DNA of 64,000 bases, from assembly GCA_037954665.1 (NCBI GenBank), contig JBBMOL010000098.1:1674001-1738000 (forward strand). Reading direction: 5' to 3'. The notes under the pieces are model-generated. The model made no database searches, was not told where the DNA came from, and saw only the letters and a list, made by a program, of their open reading frames with translations. The stretch comes from Laguncularia racemosa. Its lineage: Eukaryota > Streptophyta > Magnoliopsida > Myrtales > Combretaceae. This document shows positions 33,131-43,140 of this stretch, piece by piece; position 1 is the first letter of the stretch, and each line of letters begins with the position of its first letter. The translations under genes and the position numbers were made by a program.

Positions 33131-35146
33131 ATATATATATATAACACATCATGAAACTAAATACAGTATATTATAGAGTTTTCCACTCACTTAGATCTCT
33201 TAACTTTAAAACTCTAAATAACTCTTGGGAATTTATGTGAACCTGGATATTTCACCTAATAATAAATAAATAACAAAATTAAAGTTAACTCTACTAGTTA
33301 AACTCATTAAAGATAAAATAAGAATGAAATTTAAATAATTTTTTTTTAAATTCGTATGGAATTTTAACTTAAATTTGGAATTCAAAATTTACCTAGTAAG
33401 TGCGGTCTTGTTGTGAAGTACTCCTTCCAAGGATTGTAATGGCACTTACGATTTTTGATTTGGAATTAGTATGAGAAAGATATGGATTTTTGAAGTTTTG
33501 GAAGAAAAGTGAAAAAAAAATTGTGCCGGAGAAGAAAGTGGAGGAGAAGAAAAGAAAAGAGAGAAAGAAAAGAAAGAAGGAAAAGAAGTCTGACAGAGAA
33601 ATGAGAGGAGAGAGAAAAGAGGAGAATTTATAATGAATAATTATTCAATTATAAGTTTGATTAGTATGTGTATTAATAATTAATTATATTATTTAAATTA
33701 AAATATTTTTATATAAAAATTTATATGTATATTAAATAAAATATTTTAAGTATAAATATATATTTTATTAACTATTATAAATATAAAATTTTTATTTTTA
33801 TTTCTTATTTATTATATTTATCTAATATATCTCATTTCTTTTTATTTTTTATTTTAAATTTTATTATTATTTGTTATAAGATTTTTGTTATACATAACTT
33901 ATTAAAATAATATTAATATATTTTAGTGATTACTATTTTTAATTATTACTTTTCTCAAAAAAATTTTTTGAATTACAAAAATATTATATTTACTATCTTA
34001 ATCAAAAAGTACTTATTGTTATGCTTATTTCTTTTTAATTTTAGTATAGTTTTTCAAAATTTTTAAAGCGTTTCAATATTCCTTCTCCGTCTACTGCTAC
34101 TAGTTTTAAGCTAAAATCAAAGAAAGTGGCATTTTACTCATGCAGAAATGTTGCAGACAAGGTCATATGGATCGTTCGATACGTATGGAAAGATATATAC
34201 TTACACTTAAGTTCTGAATAATGTCTATCATGGCTTGCGTGGAATCCCATATATCATCATGTAAAATCTCATCCCATTCCTCATGATCCTGTTTAAAGCG
34301 GAAGAGAATACCAAGAGTTTTAGCTGACAAAGGAAGGCCTTTGCACTTCTTTACAATTGCTCTGCCAACTACCTTTAACTCCCTATCAGCTATGGAAGGA
34401 CTACCGTGAAATGCGTATATAGCAAACAGCAACCAGCAATCCTTGAAAGACAGCTTGTTCAGATAATAAATTGGACGTTTCCGCATCATTCCTGCTATGT
34501 TCGCATCACGGGTTGCCACAACAACTTTACTTTCCCAAGTGCCAAATCTTACAGGTCCTTTGAGGATCTCCCACTCCATAAATTTTCCATTGGCAACATC
34601 ATCTAAAACAAGCAATAGTTTTTAACCCCTTAATTCTTCTCTTAGCCTAAGAAGGAGCACATTCAAGTCTCTAGCATCGCAAGTCGACAAAGTGGCTGCT
34701 TCTAGAATTTCCTTTATGACGGAGTAAGCTTCTAATCCGTTTGTAGCACAAATCCATACTTTCAGGTCAAAATACTCTAGAACTCTTTCATCATTGTAAA
34801 CAAGCTGCACAAGGATGGTCTTCTCAATCCCAGCAGCACCAACAATAGTAATAACATCTGTAGTTTCACCACTCTGATCATCATGTGACAACAACGACAT
34901 CGTTATTGCTTCGATGTCATCCTCGCGACCATACACGTGAGATTCTTGAAAGAAAGAAATTGATGATGTTCTACAGGATGTGTTTATTTCCACTTCTTTC
35001 AATCAAAGAACATCCTTCTATCCTAGCATAAATTCTAATTTCTCAAGTACCCTGCTAATATCATTTATCCTTCTTTTAGTTGTCCTAACGGAAACTTCTG
35101 CCAGGAAATTTTCAGCATCGTATACAGCATCTTCTAGCTCACTTAG

Positions 35147-35770
35147 TGACGCAGCGCGGAAAGCGAAATGAAACAATCCGAATATGGATTGGTTTCACAC
35201 AACAAAGAAACACTCTTTGATGCAAATCTGGTTGCGCACAACCGGGAAAAAGGAGAAAATTCTCTCACGAAAATGTATTTGATAATAAAACAAAACGTAA
35301 CCCTAGCATATCTGACAAAAGGGTATTTATACTTTCCCGTAAAATATCTAAAAGGGGAAAATCTAAGCGTACACATGGAAATAAATAATAAAATACACGT
35401 CTATAACTTGTCGAATACATGGCCGTGCCTCCAGGCCGTGTATGTTTCTGGGCAAGTGACAAGCGTAGTACACGGTCTCATACACGGCCGTGTCTCTAAG
35501 CCGTGTATGACTCTGTGAAAGTTCCTGACCGAATACACGGCCGTGTGCCAGGCCGTGTATGGGAGCCGTGTATGCTTCTGTGGGATACCCTGATCGAATA
35601 CATGGCCGTGTATGGAAACCGTGTATGTCTCTGTGGAATATCCTGGTAAAATACACGCCCGTGCTTCTGCCCGTGTGTAGAGGCCGTATATACTTCTGTG
35701 AGTTCCTTCCAAACACTACACGGCCGTGGCACAAGCCGTGTGTCTGTCCATGCCTTGTGTGTCTTCATTA
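35147..35770 (-). repeat. Gypsy-2 3' LTR
   Basis: Left LTR, 624 bp. Compared with the right LTR it has a small extra segment near 35744-35762 (TGTCCATGCCTTGTG). The minus-strand TATA box lies at about 35327-35333. Confidence 0.92.
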
Positions 35771-38334
35771 TTCTCCCCCACTAATGGAGAACTCGACCTC
35801 GAGTTCTCATCTGGATATAAAGGCGTATCATCGGAGTGAAAAGGTGATAGATCCGCAACATTAAAAGTGCAGGGGATATTCATATCTTCCGGGAGTTGTA
35901 CAACATATGCGTTGTCATTTATCTTATGTACAACTTCATAGGGTCCGTACTTCTTGGGTTGAAGTTTCCCATATTTCCCTACAGGGAAACGCTCTCTTCG
36001 GAGGTAAACCATTACCTGATCGCTTACTGCAAAGAGCTTCTTCCGTCTATGCTTATCTGCATCCCCTTTGTATCGTGTATCGGACTCCTCTATCTTTCGT
36101 TTAACTTCCTCAGTAGTGGCTTGGTGTTGTTCTGCCATATGTTTAGCCGCCACATCACCCACCATATCCTTGGGTAATTTGAGCAAGTCCAGCGCGTATT
36201 GTGGTGTCTTGGTGTATACCACCGAGAATGGTGATCTCCCAATAGTTCGGTGGACGGAACTATTGTAAGCGAATTCAGCCTGAGCCAGTGCTTGATCCCA
36301 CTGTCCTGGCTTCTCGCAGCAGATGCTTCTGATGAGATTTCCGAGGGTCCTGTTAGTTACCTCGGTCTGACCATCGGTTTGAGGATGAGCAGTACTGCTG
36401 TAATTCAATGACGAATCAAACAGATACCAAAGAGTCCTCCAAAAATGACTGAGGAATTTGCTATCCCTGTCGGAAGTAATGGACTTTGGGACTCCATGCA
36501 ACCGTACCACTTCCTTGAAGAACAACCGCGCAATAGCCCGTGCATCTGCGGTCTTCCTGCAAGGAATGAAATGAGCCATCTTGGAAAACCTGTCAACTAC
36601 AACAAACACGGAGTCAGCACCTCGTTGGGTACGAGGTAAACTCAGTATAAAATCCATCGATAGGTCCTCCCAGATGTTTGATGGTACGGGAAGAGGAGTA
36701 TATAGGCCAGTGTTTTGGGATTGCCCCTTAGACACTTGGCAAATGTAGCACCTTTCCACAATTCGATACACATCTCTTCTTAACCGAGGCCAAAAGTATC
36801 TTTCAGTTACTGCGGCTAGGGTCTTATCTCTACCCATATGTCCCGCCAGTCCTCCACCATGCAGATCTCGGATAAGCTTTTCCTGTAAGGAAGTTTCAGG
36901 AATGCACAGCTGGTTCCCTTTCATCAAATACCCCTCATGGATATGATAGTCGTCACACGGTTCCCTGTTGGTACACTTAATCCAAGTGTCCTTGAAGTCG
37001 CTATCATTTTCATACAATTCCTTTAGCTTCTCAAAACCGACAATGTCTGCACTTAAAGTAAGTAGGACATTCGCTCTTCTACTCAGGGCGTCTGCGACCT
37101 TGTTTTGCACACCCGACTTATGCATCAACCTGAAAGGAAACCTCTGCAAGAACTCAATCCATCTGGCGTGCATGTCCTTACTAATCCGGGTCTGGCCACT
37201 CAAGTGTTTAAGAGCCCCACAATCCGAATACAAAATGAACTCTTTCCCGACCAAATAATGCTCCCACACTTTAAGGGCCCTCACTACGGCGTAGAACTCC
37301 TTATCATATGTAGACCAAGTCCTCCTTGCTTCGCACAATTTTTCACTGTAAAAGGCTAGTGGTCTTCTCTCTTGTGATACTACTGCACCAACTCCAACCC
37401 CACTGGCATCGCAATCCACCTCGAACAATTTCTCAAAGTCCGGTAGCGCTAGTACAGGGGCGCTACACAATCTCTGTTTCAAGTTCATGAAGCTCGATTC
37501 AGATTCTGCACCCCATTGGAACTTTCCCTTCTTTAAGCATTCAGTCAGGGGGGCAGCAATAGTACTAAAATGCCTAATGAATCTTCTATAGAAACTAGCT
37601 AGACCGAGGAAACTTCTCAATTCTGTAACAGTTCTAGGAATAGGCCATTCTCTAATTGCCTTTACCTTCTCATCATCCACCATCACTTCTTCACTACTAA
37701 CCACAAACCCAAGGAACAACAATCGCCTTGACATAAATGTGCACTTTTTAAGATTAGCGAACAACTTGTTCACCTTTAGTGCAGATAACACACACTTTAG
37801 ATGCTCCAAATGTTCTTCTCCGGATTTACTGAATATTAGAATATCGTCAAAGTACACAATAAGGAAACGACCATTGAAAGGTTTCAATACCTGGTTCATT
37901 ACCCTCATGAAGGTGCTCGATGCGTTACTCAACCCAAATGGCATCACTAGCCACTCATACAGTCCCTCCTTGGTCTTAAACGCCGTCTTCCACTCATCTC
38001 CGGGACGGATCCGAATCTGGTGATACCCACTCCGTAAGTCTATCTTGGAGAAGATAGTAGTGCCACTCAAACGGTCCAACATATCCTCGATGCGGGGTAT
38101 AGGGAATTTATACCCTATGGTAATCTTGTTGATAGCTCGGCTATCAACACACATCCTCCAGCTCCCATCTTTCTTGGGAGTTAACAACGCTAGAACCGCA
38201 CATGGACTTAAGCTATCCCAGATGAACCCTTTGTCCAAAAGCTCTTGGACCTTCTCCTGTAGAATCCCGGCTTCCTTGGGACTCATTCTGTAATGTGGGA
38301 GGTTTGGGAGACTAGCTCCGGGCACCAGGTCTAT
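35716..38334 (-). CDS. Gypsy-2 RT-RNase H-integrase frame (intact 869 codons)
   Basis: One uninterrupted minus-strand frame. RT: LPNLPHYRMSPKEAGIL, KKDGSWRMCVDSRAINKI, KIDLRSGYHQIRI, VMPFGLSNASSTFMR and YFDDIL at 37837-37854. RNase H: FEVDCDASGVGVGAV, FILYSDCGALKHL, KVADALSRR. Integrase: zinc part ending RCYICQVSKGQ, then SMDFILSLPRTQRG, SITSDRDSKFLSHFW (second Asp) and HPQTDGQTEVTNRTLG (Glu), followed by the GPY-type KKYGPYEVVHKINDNAY. The frame runs 55 bases into the 3' LTR. A TAG at 38335-38337 cuts it from the protease frame. All catalytic residues I can see are present, but it lacks an in-frame gag/protease. Some Pro-to-Leu/Ser changes (LALLTPKK, SNASST) suggest relaxed constraint. Confidence 0.85.
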   Translation of the reverse strand: MDLVPGASLPNLPHYRMSPKEAGILQEKVQELLDKGFIWDSLSPCAVLALLTPKKDGSWRMCVDSRAINKITIGYKFPIPRIEDMLDRLSGTTIFSKIDLRSGYHQIRIRPGDEWKTAFKTKEGLYEWLVMPFGLSNASSTFMRVMNQVLKPFNGRFLIVYFDDILIFSKSGEEHLEHLKCVLSALKVNKLFANLKKCTFMSRRLLFLGFVVSSEEVMVDDEKVKAIREWPIPRTVTELRSFLGLASFYRRFIRHFSTIAAPLTECLKKGKFQWGAESESSFMNLKQRLCSAPVLALPDFEKLFEVDCDASGVGVGAVVSQERRPLAFYSEKLCEARRTWSTYDKEFYAVVRALKVWEHYLVGKEFILYSDCGALKHLSGQTRISKDMHARWIEFLQRFPFRLMHKSGVQNKVADALSRRANVLLTLSADIVGFEKLKELYENDSDFKDTWIKCTNREPCDDYHIHEGYLMKGNQLCIPETSLQEKLIRDLHGGGLAGHMGRDKTLAAVTERYFWPRLRRDVYRIVERCYICQVSKGQSQNTGLYTPLPVPSNIWEDLSMDFILSLPRTQRGADSVFVVVDRFSKMAHFIPCRKTADARAIARLFFKEVVRLHGVPKSITSDRDSKFLSHFWRTLWYLFDSSLNYSSTAHPQTDGQTEVTNRTLGNLIRSICCEKPGQWDQALAQAEFAYNSSVHRTIGRSPFSVVYTKTPQYALDLLKLPKDMVGDVAAKHMAEQHQATTEEVKRKIEESDTRYKGDADKHRRKKLFAVSDQVMVYLRRERFPVGKYGKLQPKKYGPYEVVHKINDNAYVVQLPEDMNIPCTFNVADLSPFHSDDTPLYPDENSRSSSPLVGENNEDTQGMDRHTACATAV

Positions 38335-39665
38335 CTAGTGTTGAATGTCCCTTAGAGGGGGTAGCCCCTCGGGTAGGTCATCTGGAACCACTTCCTTGAA
38401 TTCCTCAAGAAGATCCTTCACTGCCCCTGGCACTTCTCCATCAAGTTCCTCCCCTCCTTCGGTCACACCTTTCACGATGAGGGCGTGCACCACTTGTGAC
38501 TCCCTTAAGTCTTCCATCACTTCCTTCTCAGATTGAGTGACAGTTAAGAATGAACGACTCTCAACCTTCTTTCCTTTAGCGCGTCCTTCCCTCTTCAACG
38601 GCAACAAGGTGTACTTCACACCCTCCTTCTCCAACCTGTAGACATTCTCTTTACCCGCATGTTGCGCGTTTACGTCAATTTGCCATGGTCTCCCAAACAA
38701 GATGTGGCAAGCATCCATGTCTACAATGTCGCAGAAGGCTTCGTCGCGGTACTTCCCTATTGAGAAAGGTACCCTGCATCTCTCCTTGACTTCAATTTTC
38801 TTGGCTACCTTAATCCAGCCAATAGTGTACGGATTCGGGTACTTCTCGATGGGCAGCTGCAGTTGTTTCACAACCTCCCTTCCTATGATGTTCTCGCAAC
38901 TGCCGCTGTCTACTATTAACTCAAACAACTTCCCCATGATAGTACACCGTGTACAAAAAACTGGTGTCTCTGCATGATCTCTTCTTGCTTCGGGGTGAGC
39001 ATCATGCACCGAATTACATATGTTGGTTCCGTTGTTTCTTTTTCTTCCTCATAATATTCTCCCTCTCCATCGGGCTCACAGCAGATCTCCTCATCATCTT
39101 CCCTGTCAAGGATGTTGACGCTCTTCCTCGCTGGACATTCGTTTGACTGATGACCCGGTTAGTTGCATCGGAAACATTTGCCCAATATGGGTTTAGCATA
39201 GGGATTGTTCTGTCTTTGAGCTCCCTTCTGCTCCATCGGCTTCTTCCCCTCTCTTTTCTCTTCCCTCCTGGACATGTCCTCAGTTGGTTTATATGGTGTA
39301 GTCCTACTTTTCTCAAATACCGGTCGACTACCACCACCCACAACTTCGCTTACATATCCCTTCCGTCTTCCTCCATATTTACTCCCCTGTTCCTGCAACA
39401 CAAGTTCGGCTCGGAGAGCCAAGTTCTTTGCTTCTATGAGGGTTCTCACCATCGTAACCCCAATCTTGTCTTTAATTTGGAGTTTCAGTCCTTCCACATA
39501 CCTTGCAACTTGCTGACCTTCGCTCCCCCTCAAATCATTCCACTCCGCCAACCTCATGAACTCCGTCGTATACTCATGCACAGAGCGTTGTCCTGGGCGA
39601 CACCGCTGATATTGTTGGAACAGTATCTGCTCATAATCCGGCGGGAGGAAATCATGTTGCAGCAA
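38335..39665 (-). pseudogene. Gypsy-2 gag C-terminus and protease
   Basis: Frame 39159-39665 continues gag after the stop at 39666: HDFLPPDYEQILFQQYQRC and GSEGQQVARYVEGLKLQIKD, ending in KCFRCN with a stop (TAA, where Gypsy-1 has CAA) inside the CCHC knuckle; PGHQSNEC follows. After a frameshift near 39010, frame 38335-39009 holds the protease, VDSGSCENIIGREVV, then GRPWQIDVNAQH and DDLPEGLPPLRDIQH. TAG at 38335-38337 separates it from RT. Confidence 0.88.
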
Positions 39666-40352
39666 CTACTTCATGCGATACCACGATCTCACCGGGTGTT
39701 TTCCTTCCCTTTGCCGCCTACTTTGTAGCCTCTCCCACCATGCCGAGGCGCCACTCTTCAACCTGCATGCCACCAGCCTTACACGACGGTCCTCGGGGAT
39801 TTCCATGTAGTCAAAGAACCGGTCTACTTCCGCAAGCCAATCGAGGAAGCCTTCGATGTTGAGGCTGCCATCGAACCATGGGATGTGGACCTTCAGACGG
39901 TAGTCTCCGCCATCCCCTTGATCATAACCTCCACGGTTTCTCCTGTAATCACCTTCTCTAGGATGGTTTCCATGATGAGCCATTCGGTGACCACCACCTC
40001 TACCACCATGACCTTGCCATGGCCTACTCCCGTACGTATCATCACTCTCTTCGCTGGACTCCTCACTCTCCACACGTCCCCACCTATTCTCAACGACAGG
40101 TCGGATCACGCGTCCCCTGAATTCCTCCACCGCACGTGGTGGATTTCTGCCAGCGCCTCCAACCTTATTGGGGTCTACCACCAGAGCATCGAAACGCTCG
40201 ATCAGTTCATCAAGACGCCGTTCCATACGCCCGACCTTCTGATGCATTGCGTCGAACTCTGCCCTCGGAACCCATTGATGGTTCCCTTGAAACCTTGCCT
40301 CTTGAACACCGTCAAGAACACGACCGCTATCATCGCCTTGATCAGTTGACAT
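39666..40352 (-). pseudogene. Gypsy-2 gag N-terminus, ending at the shared stop
   Basis: Start MSTDQGDDSGRVL at 40350-40352, 34 bases inside the LTR edge as in Gypsy-1. A helical region (MERRLDELIERFDALV) is followed by an Arg/Gly-rich linker and the capsid part IEGFLDWLAEVDRFFDYME, GASAWWERLQS and SWYRMK, then TAG at 39666-39668. Gag coding continues beyond the stop in the same frame. The stop falls at the same codon as the TAA of Gypsy-1 (15751). Confidence 0.9.
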
Positions 40353-40366
40353 CTCCACAGGAAATA

Positions 40367-40385
40367 GCCTCGCTCTGATACCAAC
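40367..40385 (-). promoter_or_regulatory. Gypsy-2 primer-binding site
   Basis: On the minus strand GTTGGTATCAGAGCGAGG follows the LTR end GCGTCA directly. Initiator-Met tRNA type, as in Gypsy-1. Confidence 0.9.
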
Positions 40386-40990
40386 TGACGCAGCGCAGAA
40401 AGCGAAATGAAACAATCCGAATATGGATTGGTTTCACACAACAAAGAAACACTCTTTGATGCAAATCTGGTTGCGCACAACCGGGAAAAAGGAGAAAATT
40501 CTTTCACGAAAATGTATTTGATAATAAAACAAAACGTAACCCTAGCATATCTGACAAAAGGGTATTTATACTTCCCCGTAAAATATCTAAAAGGGAAAAA
40601 TCTAAGCGTACACGTGGAAATAAATAATAAAATACACGTCTATAACTTGTCGCATACACAGCCGTGCCTCTAGGCCGTGTATGTTTCTGGGCAAGTGACA
40701 AGCCTAGTACACGGTCTCATACACGGCCGTGTCTCTAAGCCGTGTATGACTCTGTGAAAGTTCCTGACCGAATACACAGCCGTGTGCCAGGCCGTGTATG
40801 GGAGCCGTGTATGCTTCTGTGGGATACCCTGATCGAATACACGGCCGTTATACACGACCGTGTATGTCTCTGTGGAATATCCTGGTAAAATACACGCCCG
40901 TGCTTCTGCTCGTGTGTAGAGGCCGTGTATACTTCTGTGAGTTCCTTCCAAACACTACACGGCCGTGGCACAAGCCGTGTGTCTCCATCA
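40386..40990 (-). repeat. Gypsy-2 5' LTR
   Basis: 605 bp. The minus-strand TATA box (GTATAAATACCC) lies at about 40562-40572. The palindrome array at 40656-40967 is upstream of it, i.e. in U3. Confidence 0.93.
40656..40967 (-). repeat. Palindrome array with alternating 65/53-bp spacing
   Basis: ACACGGCCGTG or close variants begin (plus coordinates) at 40656, 40721, 40774, 40839, 40892 and 40957: spacings 65, 53, 65, 53, 65. Each is followed by GGCCGTGTATG-like arms. The other LTR carries the same array at about 35413-35729. Confidence 0.93.
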
Positions 40991-41208
40991 CTTAGCCACT
41001 CTTTTATTGCAGAGTTTGTAATGCATAGCTGTGATGCACCATTCAAGGTAGCCTCAATAGACAAGATTATTGTCTTTAATTTCTTCACAAGTGAATCCTC
41101 GTCGACCCTTTTCCCACAGAAAGATTTTATATGCCAGTGAGTCAGCCTTTGACACAAAACTTCATGCAAAACATGGATTATGGTGCCAAACAGAGAGGAT
41201 CCATCCAT

Positions 41209-41734
41209 GCTTTGGTTGTGTGATTTCGTTTTCCTTAGAATGCGGTGCTTGAGGGTGAGAATATGGCAGATAATTGAGATGAAGCTGCAAAGCGGTCCTC
41301 TTTAAGTAACAAAATTTGGGGCAGGAATAATCTTGGAAAACAAGCTTACAATAGTTTGAAATCTCATCTAGGATGCGAGGACACAGGCATGGAAATATGA
41401 CATAGGTATGGATGCAATTTGGAGCTATCTGAGCCTAATCACCTTTAGATAAAACAATAACGCAGATACTTGAAAATGTTACATGTAGATCCTTCACTGC
41501 ACATCATGCACAGTACACTCAGGCATTTATCAAGCAAGATCAAATACATGCATACATATGCATAAATCAATTTATATAGAAGCACATTCAAGTATAATAG
41601 CTCATCATTTATGCACTTTCATTTAAGTAATCGACTAACCGAGTCTCTTATTTAGTCATTCCTATGAGTCTCCGATAAGGTTGCAGATCTGGTCTAATGT
41701 TAAACAAAATACAAAGTAAAGAATCAATTCCTAT
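41209..41734. other. 5' flank of NLR-1 (divergent intergenic region, left part)
   Basis: No gene seen. With 46678-47622 it forms the about 1.5-kb interval between the two divergent NLR starts before Copia-4 inserted. Confidence 0.5.
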
Positions 41735-42128
41735 TGCAATTACGATAACTAGAAGTAACTAGGGGTCTCTGTGGTTGAACTCCAACGTGTTGCTGCAAGA
41801 AACCCCTTTGCTTTTGCTACTATCCCTCTACTGTTACTGCTATAGTTGCTTGTAATTTTTTTTTTACATCTAATGTCCCATAACTTGTACTATTGTTATG
41901 TATGGGAGAACTTGAATTTTTGGCTTAGTTTGATGGACAAACTTCCCATCAATCAATGAAGTTTGAGTACCAAACTTTGTTTATGCATATAAGCTAGAAT
42001 CAATTAATGAAACTTGCAGCAGAACACATCCTTCTTTTACAACCTTTTTCTTCCTTATTGCTTTCCTGCTGACTTCCCTATTGTTCTACCCTCCTTTTTT
42101 TTTTTTTTTGTTGTTGTTGTTTCCATCA
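41735..42128 (+). repeat. Copia-4 5' LTR
   Basis: Starts TGCAATTACGATAAC and ends TTTCCATCA. TATA-like sequence TGCATATAAGC lies near 41985. A T/G-rich tract is present near its end. Confidence 0.88.
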
Positions 42129-42143
42129 ATTGGTATCAAAGAC
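42129..42143 (+). promoter_or_regulatory. Copia-4 primer-binding site
   Basis: ATTGGTATCAAAGACC follows the LTR: initiator-Met type with G-to-A and added A changes relative to TGGTATCAGAGC. Confidence 0.75.
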
Positions 42144-42209
42144 CACTTGTTCTTAAGAGGCTATGGAAACTTAAAAAAAAAAAAAAACACAAAAAAGGAC
42201 TAAAATTAT

Positions 42210-43081
42210 GGCATCTAGTTCTACTGTTTCTCTTCCTCCTCCTCACTTTAATGGTGAAAACTACCATATGTAGGCAGTGAAGATGAAGATTTATCTCAAA
42301 GAACTTAGGTTATGGATGTATGTGGAAGAAGATAAAGCCATTCCTGCCTTGAGAGAAAATCCCACTTTACAACAAATAAAAAAACATGAGGAAGATGTTG
42401 CAAAGGGTCTAAGAGCGCTATCCTATATTCACGTGGCCATCTTTGATTCCATTTTTACCAAGATTATAGCTTGTGATTCGACTCATGAAGCTTGGGAAAA
42501 GTTGAAAATGGAATACCAAGGCTCCGAGAAGATGAGACAAATGTAAGTCTTCAACTTACACAAGGAATTTGAGTTGGTGAAGATGAAAGACTTGGAAAAA
42601 GTGAAGAAGTATGTTGATAGGATTATGAAGGCCATTAACCAGATCAGAATGTTAGGAGAGCAACTAAAAGAAAGACGTGTTGTGATGAAAATCATGGTGG
42701 CTCTACCCAAGCACTTTGAAGAAAAAATTTCCTCATTTAAAGACACTTGGGACATGTCGCAAATCACCTTGGCAAACTTGACAAATGTCCTTTTAGCCAT
42801 GAAATAGAGGAAAGCCTTTACAGAAGAAGCATATGCAAGCAAAAAAGCCTTAGTGGCTACCCAACCACAAGAGCGAAGATTAAGAAGCCAAGTCACATTC
42901 CAAAGAGGAAATGGTAAGAAACAAAGAAAATGGAAAAGTAAGAAGGATAAGCATCCACTATGTCCTTATTGTAAGAAGATAAGCCATATAGAAAGCTATT
43001 GTTGGTTTAAACCTAGGGTGTAATGTCGAAGTTGCAAGCAATTTGGCTATGTTGAGAAGGTGTATGGAGCCAAACGTGACT
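42210..43081 (+). pseudogene. Copia-4 gag
   Basis: ATG at 42210 (MASSSTVSLPPPHFNGENYH), then stop, then MKIYLKELRLWMYVEED and a UBN2 domain in frames 42277-42546 and 42574-42807 (KKYVDRIMKAINQIRMLGEQ). A zinc-knuckle-like pair follows near 42960-43060 (CPYCKKISHIESYCW and CRSCKQFGYVEKVYG, the latter lacking proper ligands). Confidence 0.85.
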
Positions 43082-43140
43082 AGCAAGCACCTGTGTAATC
43101 AACCTCGATAGTAGAATGTATGGACTAGTAGGAAGAAAGC

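Larger units (their letters stand above)
29465..34075 (-). mobile_element. 4.6-kb gypsy-type solo LTR
   Basis: Begins TGTCACGCC and ends TTTCA, flanked by ATATT at 29460-29464 and 34076-34080. There are no internal gag/pol genes, so it is a solo LTR. Orientation is minus: a TATA box (TATAAATTC, about 33628) with a pyrimidine-rich leader lies near the right end, and the left end is the GGCGTGACA-type 3' terminus. It contains hAT-2 (30213-31572) and a CA-rich tract (32040-33130); 33150-34060 is AT-rich U3. Long LTRs like this are typical of Tekay/Del chromoviruses; that affiliation is inference. Confidence 0.82.
35147..40990 (-). mobile_element. Gypsy-2: relative of Gypsy-1 inserted in the NLR-1 coiled-coil exon
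   Basis: Complete 5844-bp minus-strand element: LTRs 35147-35770 (3') and 40386-40990 (5'), target duplication CTTAG (35142-35146 and 40991-40995), initiator-Met primer site beside the right LTR, and purine tract AGTGGGGGAGAA beside the left. Same order and motifs as Gypsy-1, and the LTR end TGACGCAGC is the reverse of Gypsy-1's GCTGCGTCA. The LTRs differ at about 3% plus a 19-bp indel, so it is somewhat older than Gypsy-1. It retains the longest intact frame in the window. Confidence 0.95.
34111..41208 (-). pseudogene. NLR-1: CC-NB-ARC disease-resistance pseudogene split by Gypsy-2
   Basis: Minus strand. Start MDGSSLFGTIIHVLHEVL at 41208; coiled-coil (Rx N-like) part 1 runs to 40996, and part 2 (ELEDAVYDAENFLAEV) resumes at 35146 after Gypsy-2. 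The split codons rejoin when Gypsy-2 and one CTTAG are removed. NB-ARC motifs in order: HVYGREDDIEAI, P-loop VGAAGIEKTILV, RNBS-A KVWICAT, kinase-2 KLLLVLDDV, RNBS-B SKVVVATRD, GLPL-type CKGLPLSAKTLG, then WDEILHDDIWD. The P-loop has Glu where the GK[S/T] Gly is expected, which should disable nucleotide binding. Stops lie in LG*KDVL*LKE (about 34990-35015) and before KLLLV (34622). The NB exon ends at a GTAAGT donor (34199-34204). ARC2 and LRR are missing. The parent would be a cytoplasmic immune receptor. Confidence 0.88.

Noticed and set aside
32188..33144. Frames of 76-141 codons in the second CA-rich tract
   Set aside because: Same composition artefact, inside a solo LTR.
39150..39728. 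192-codon plus-strand frame
   Set aside because: Antisense shadow of Gypsy-2 gag.
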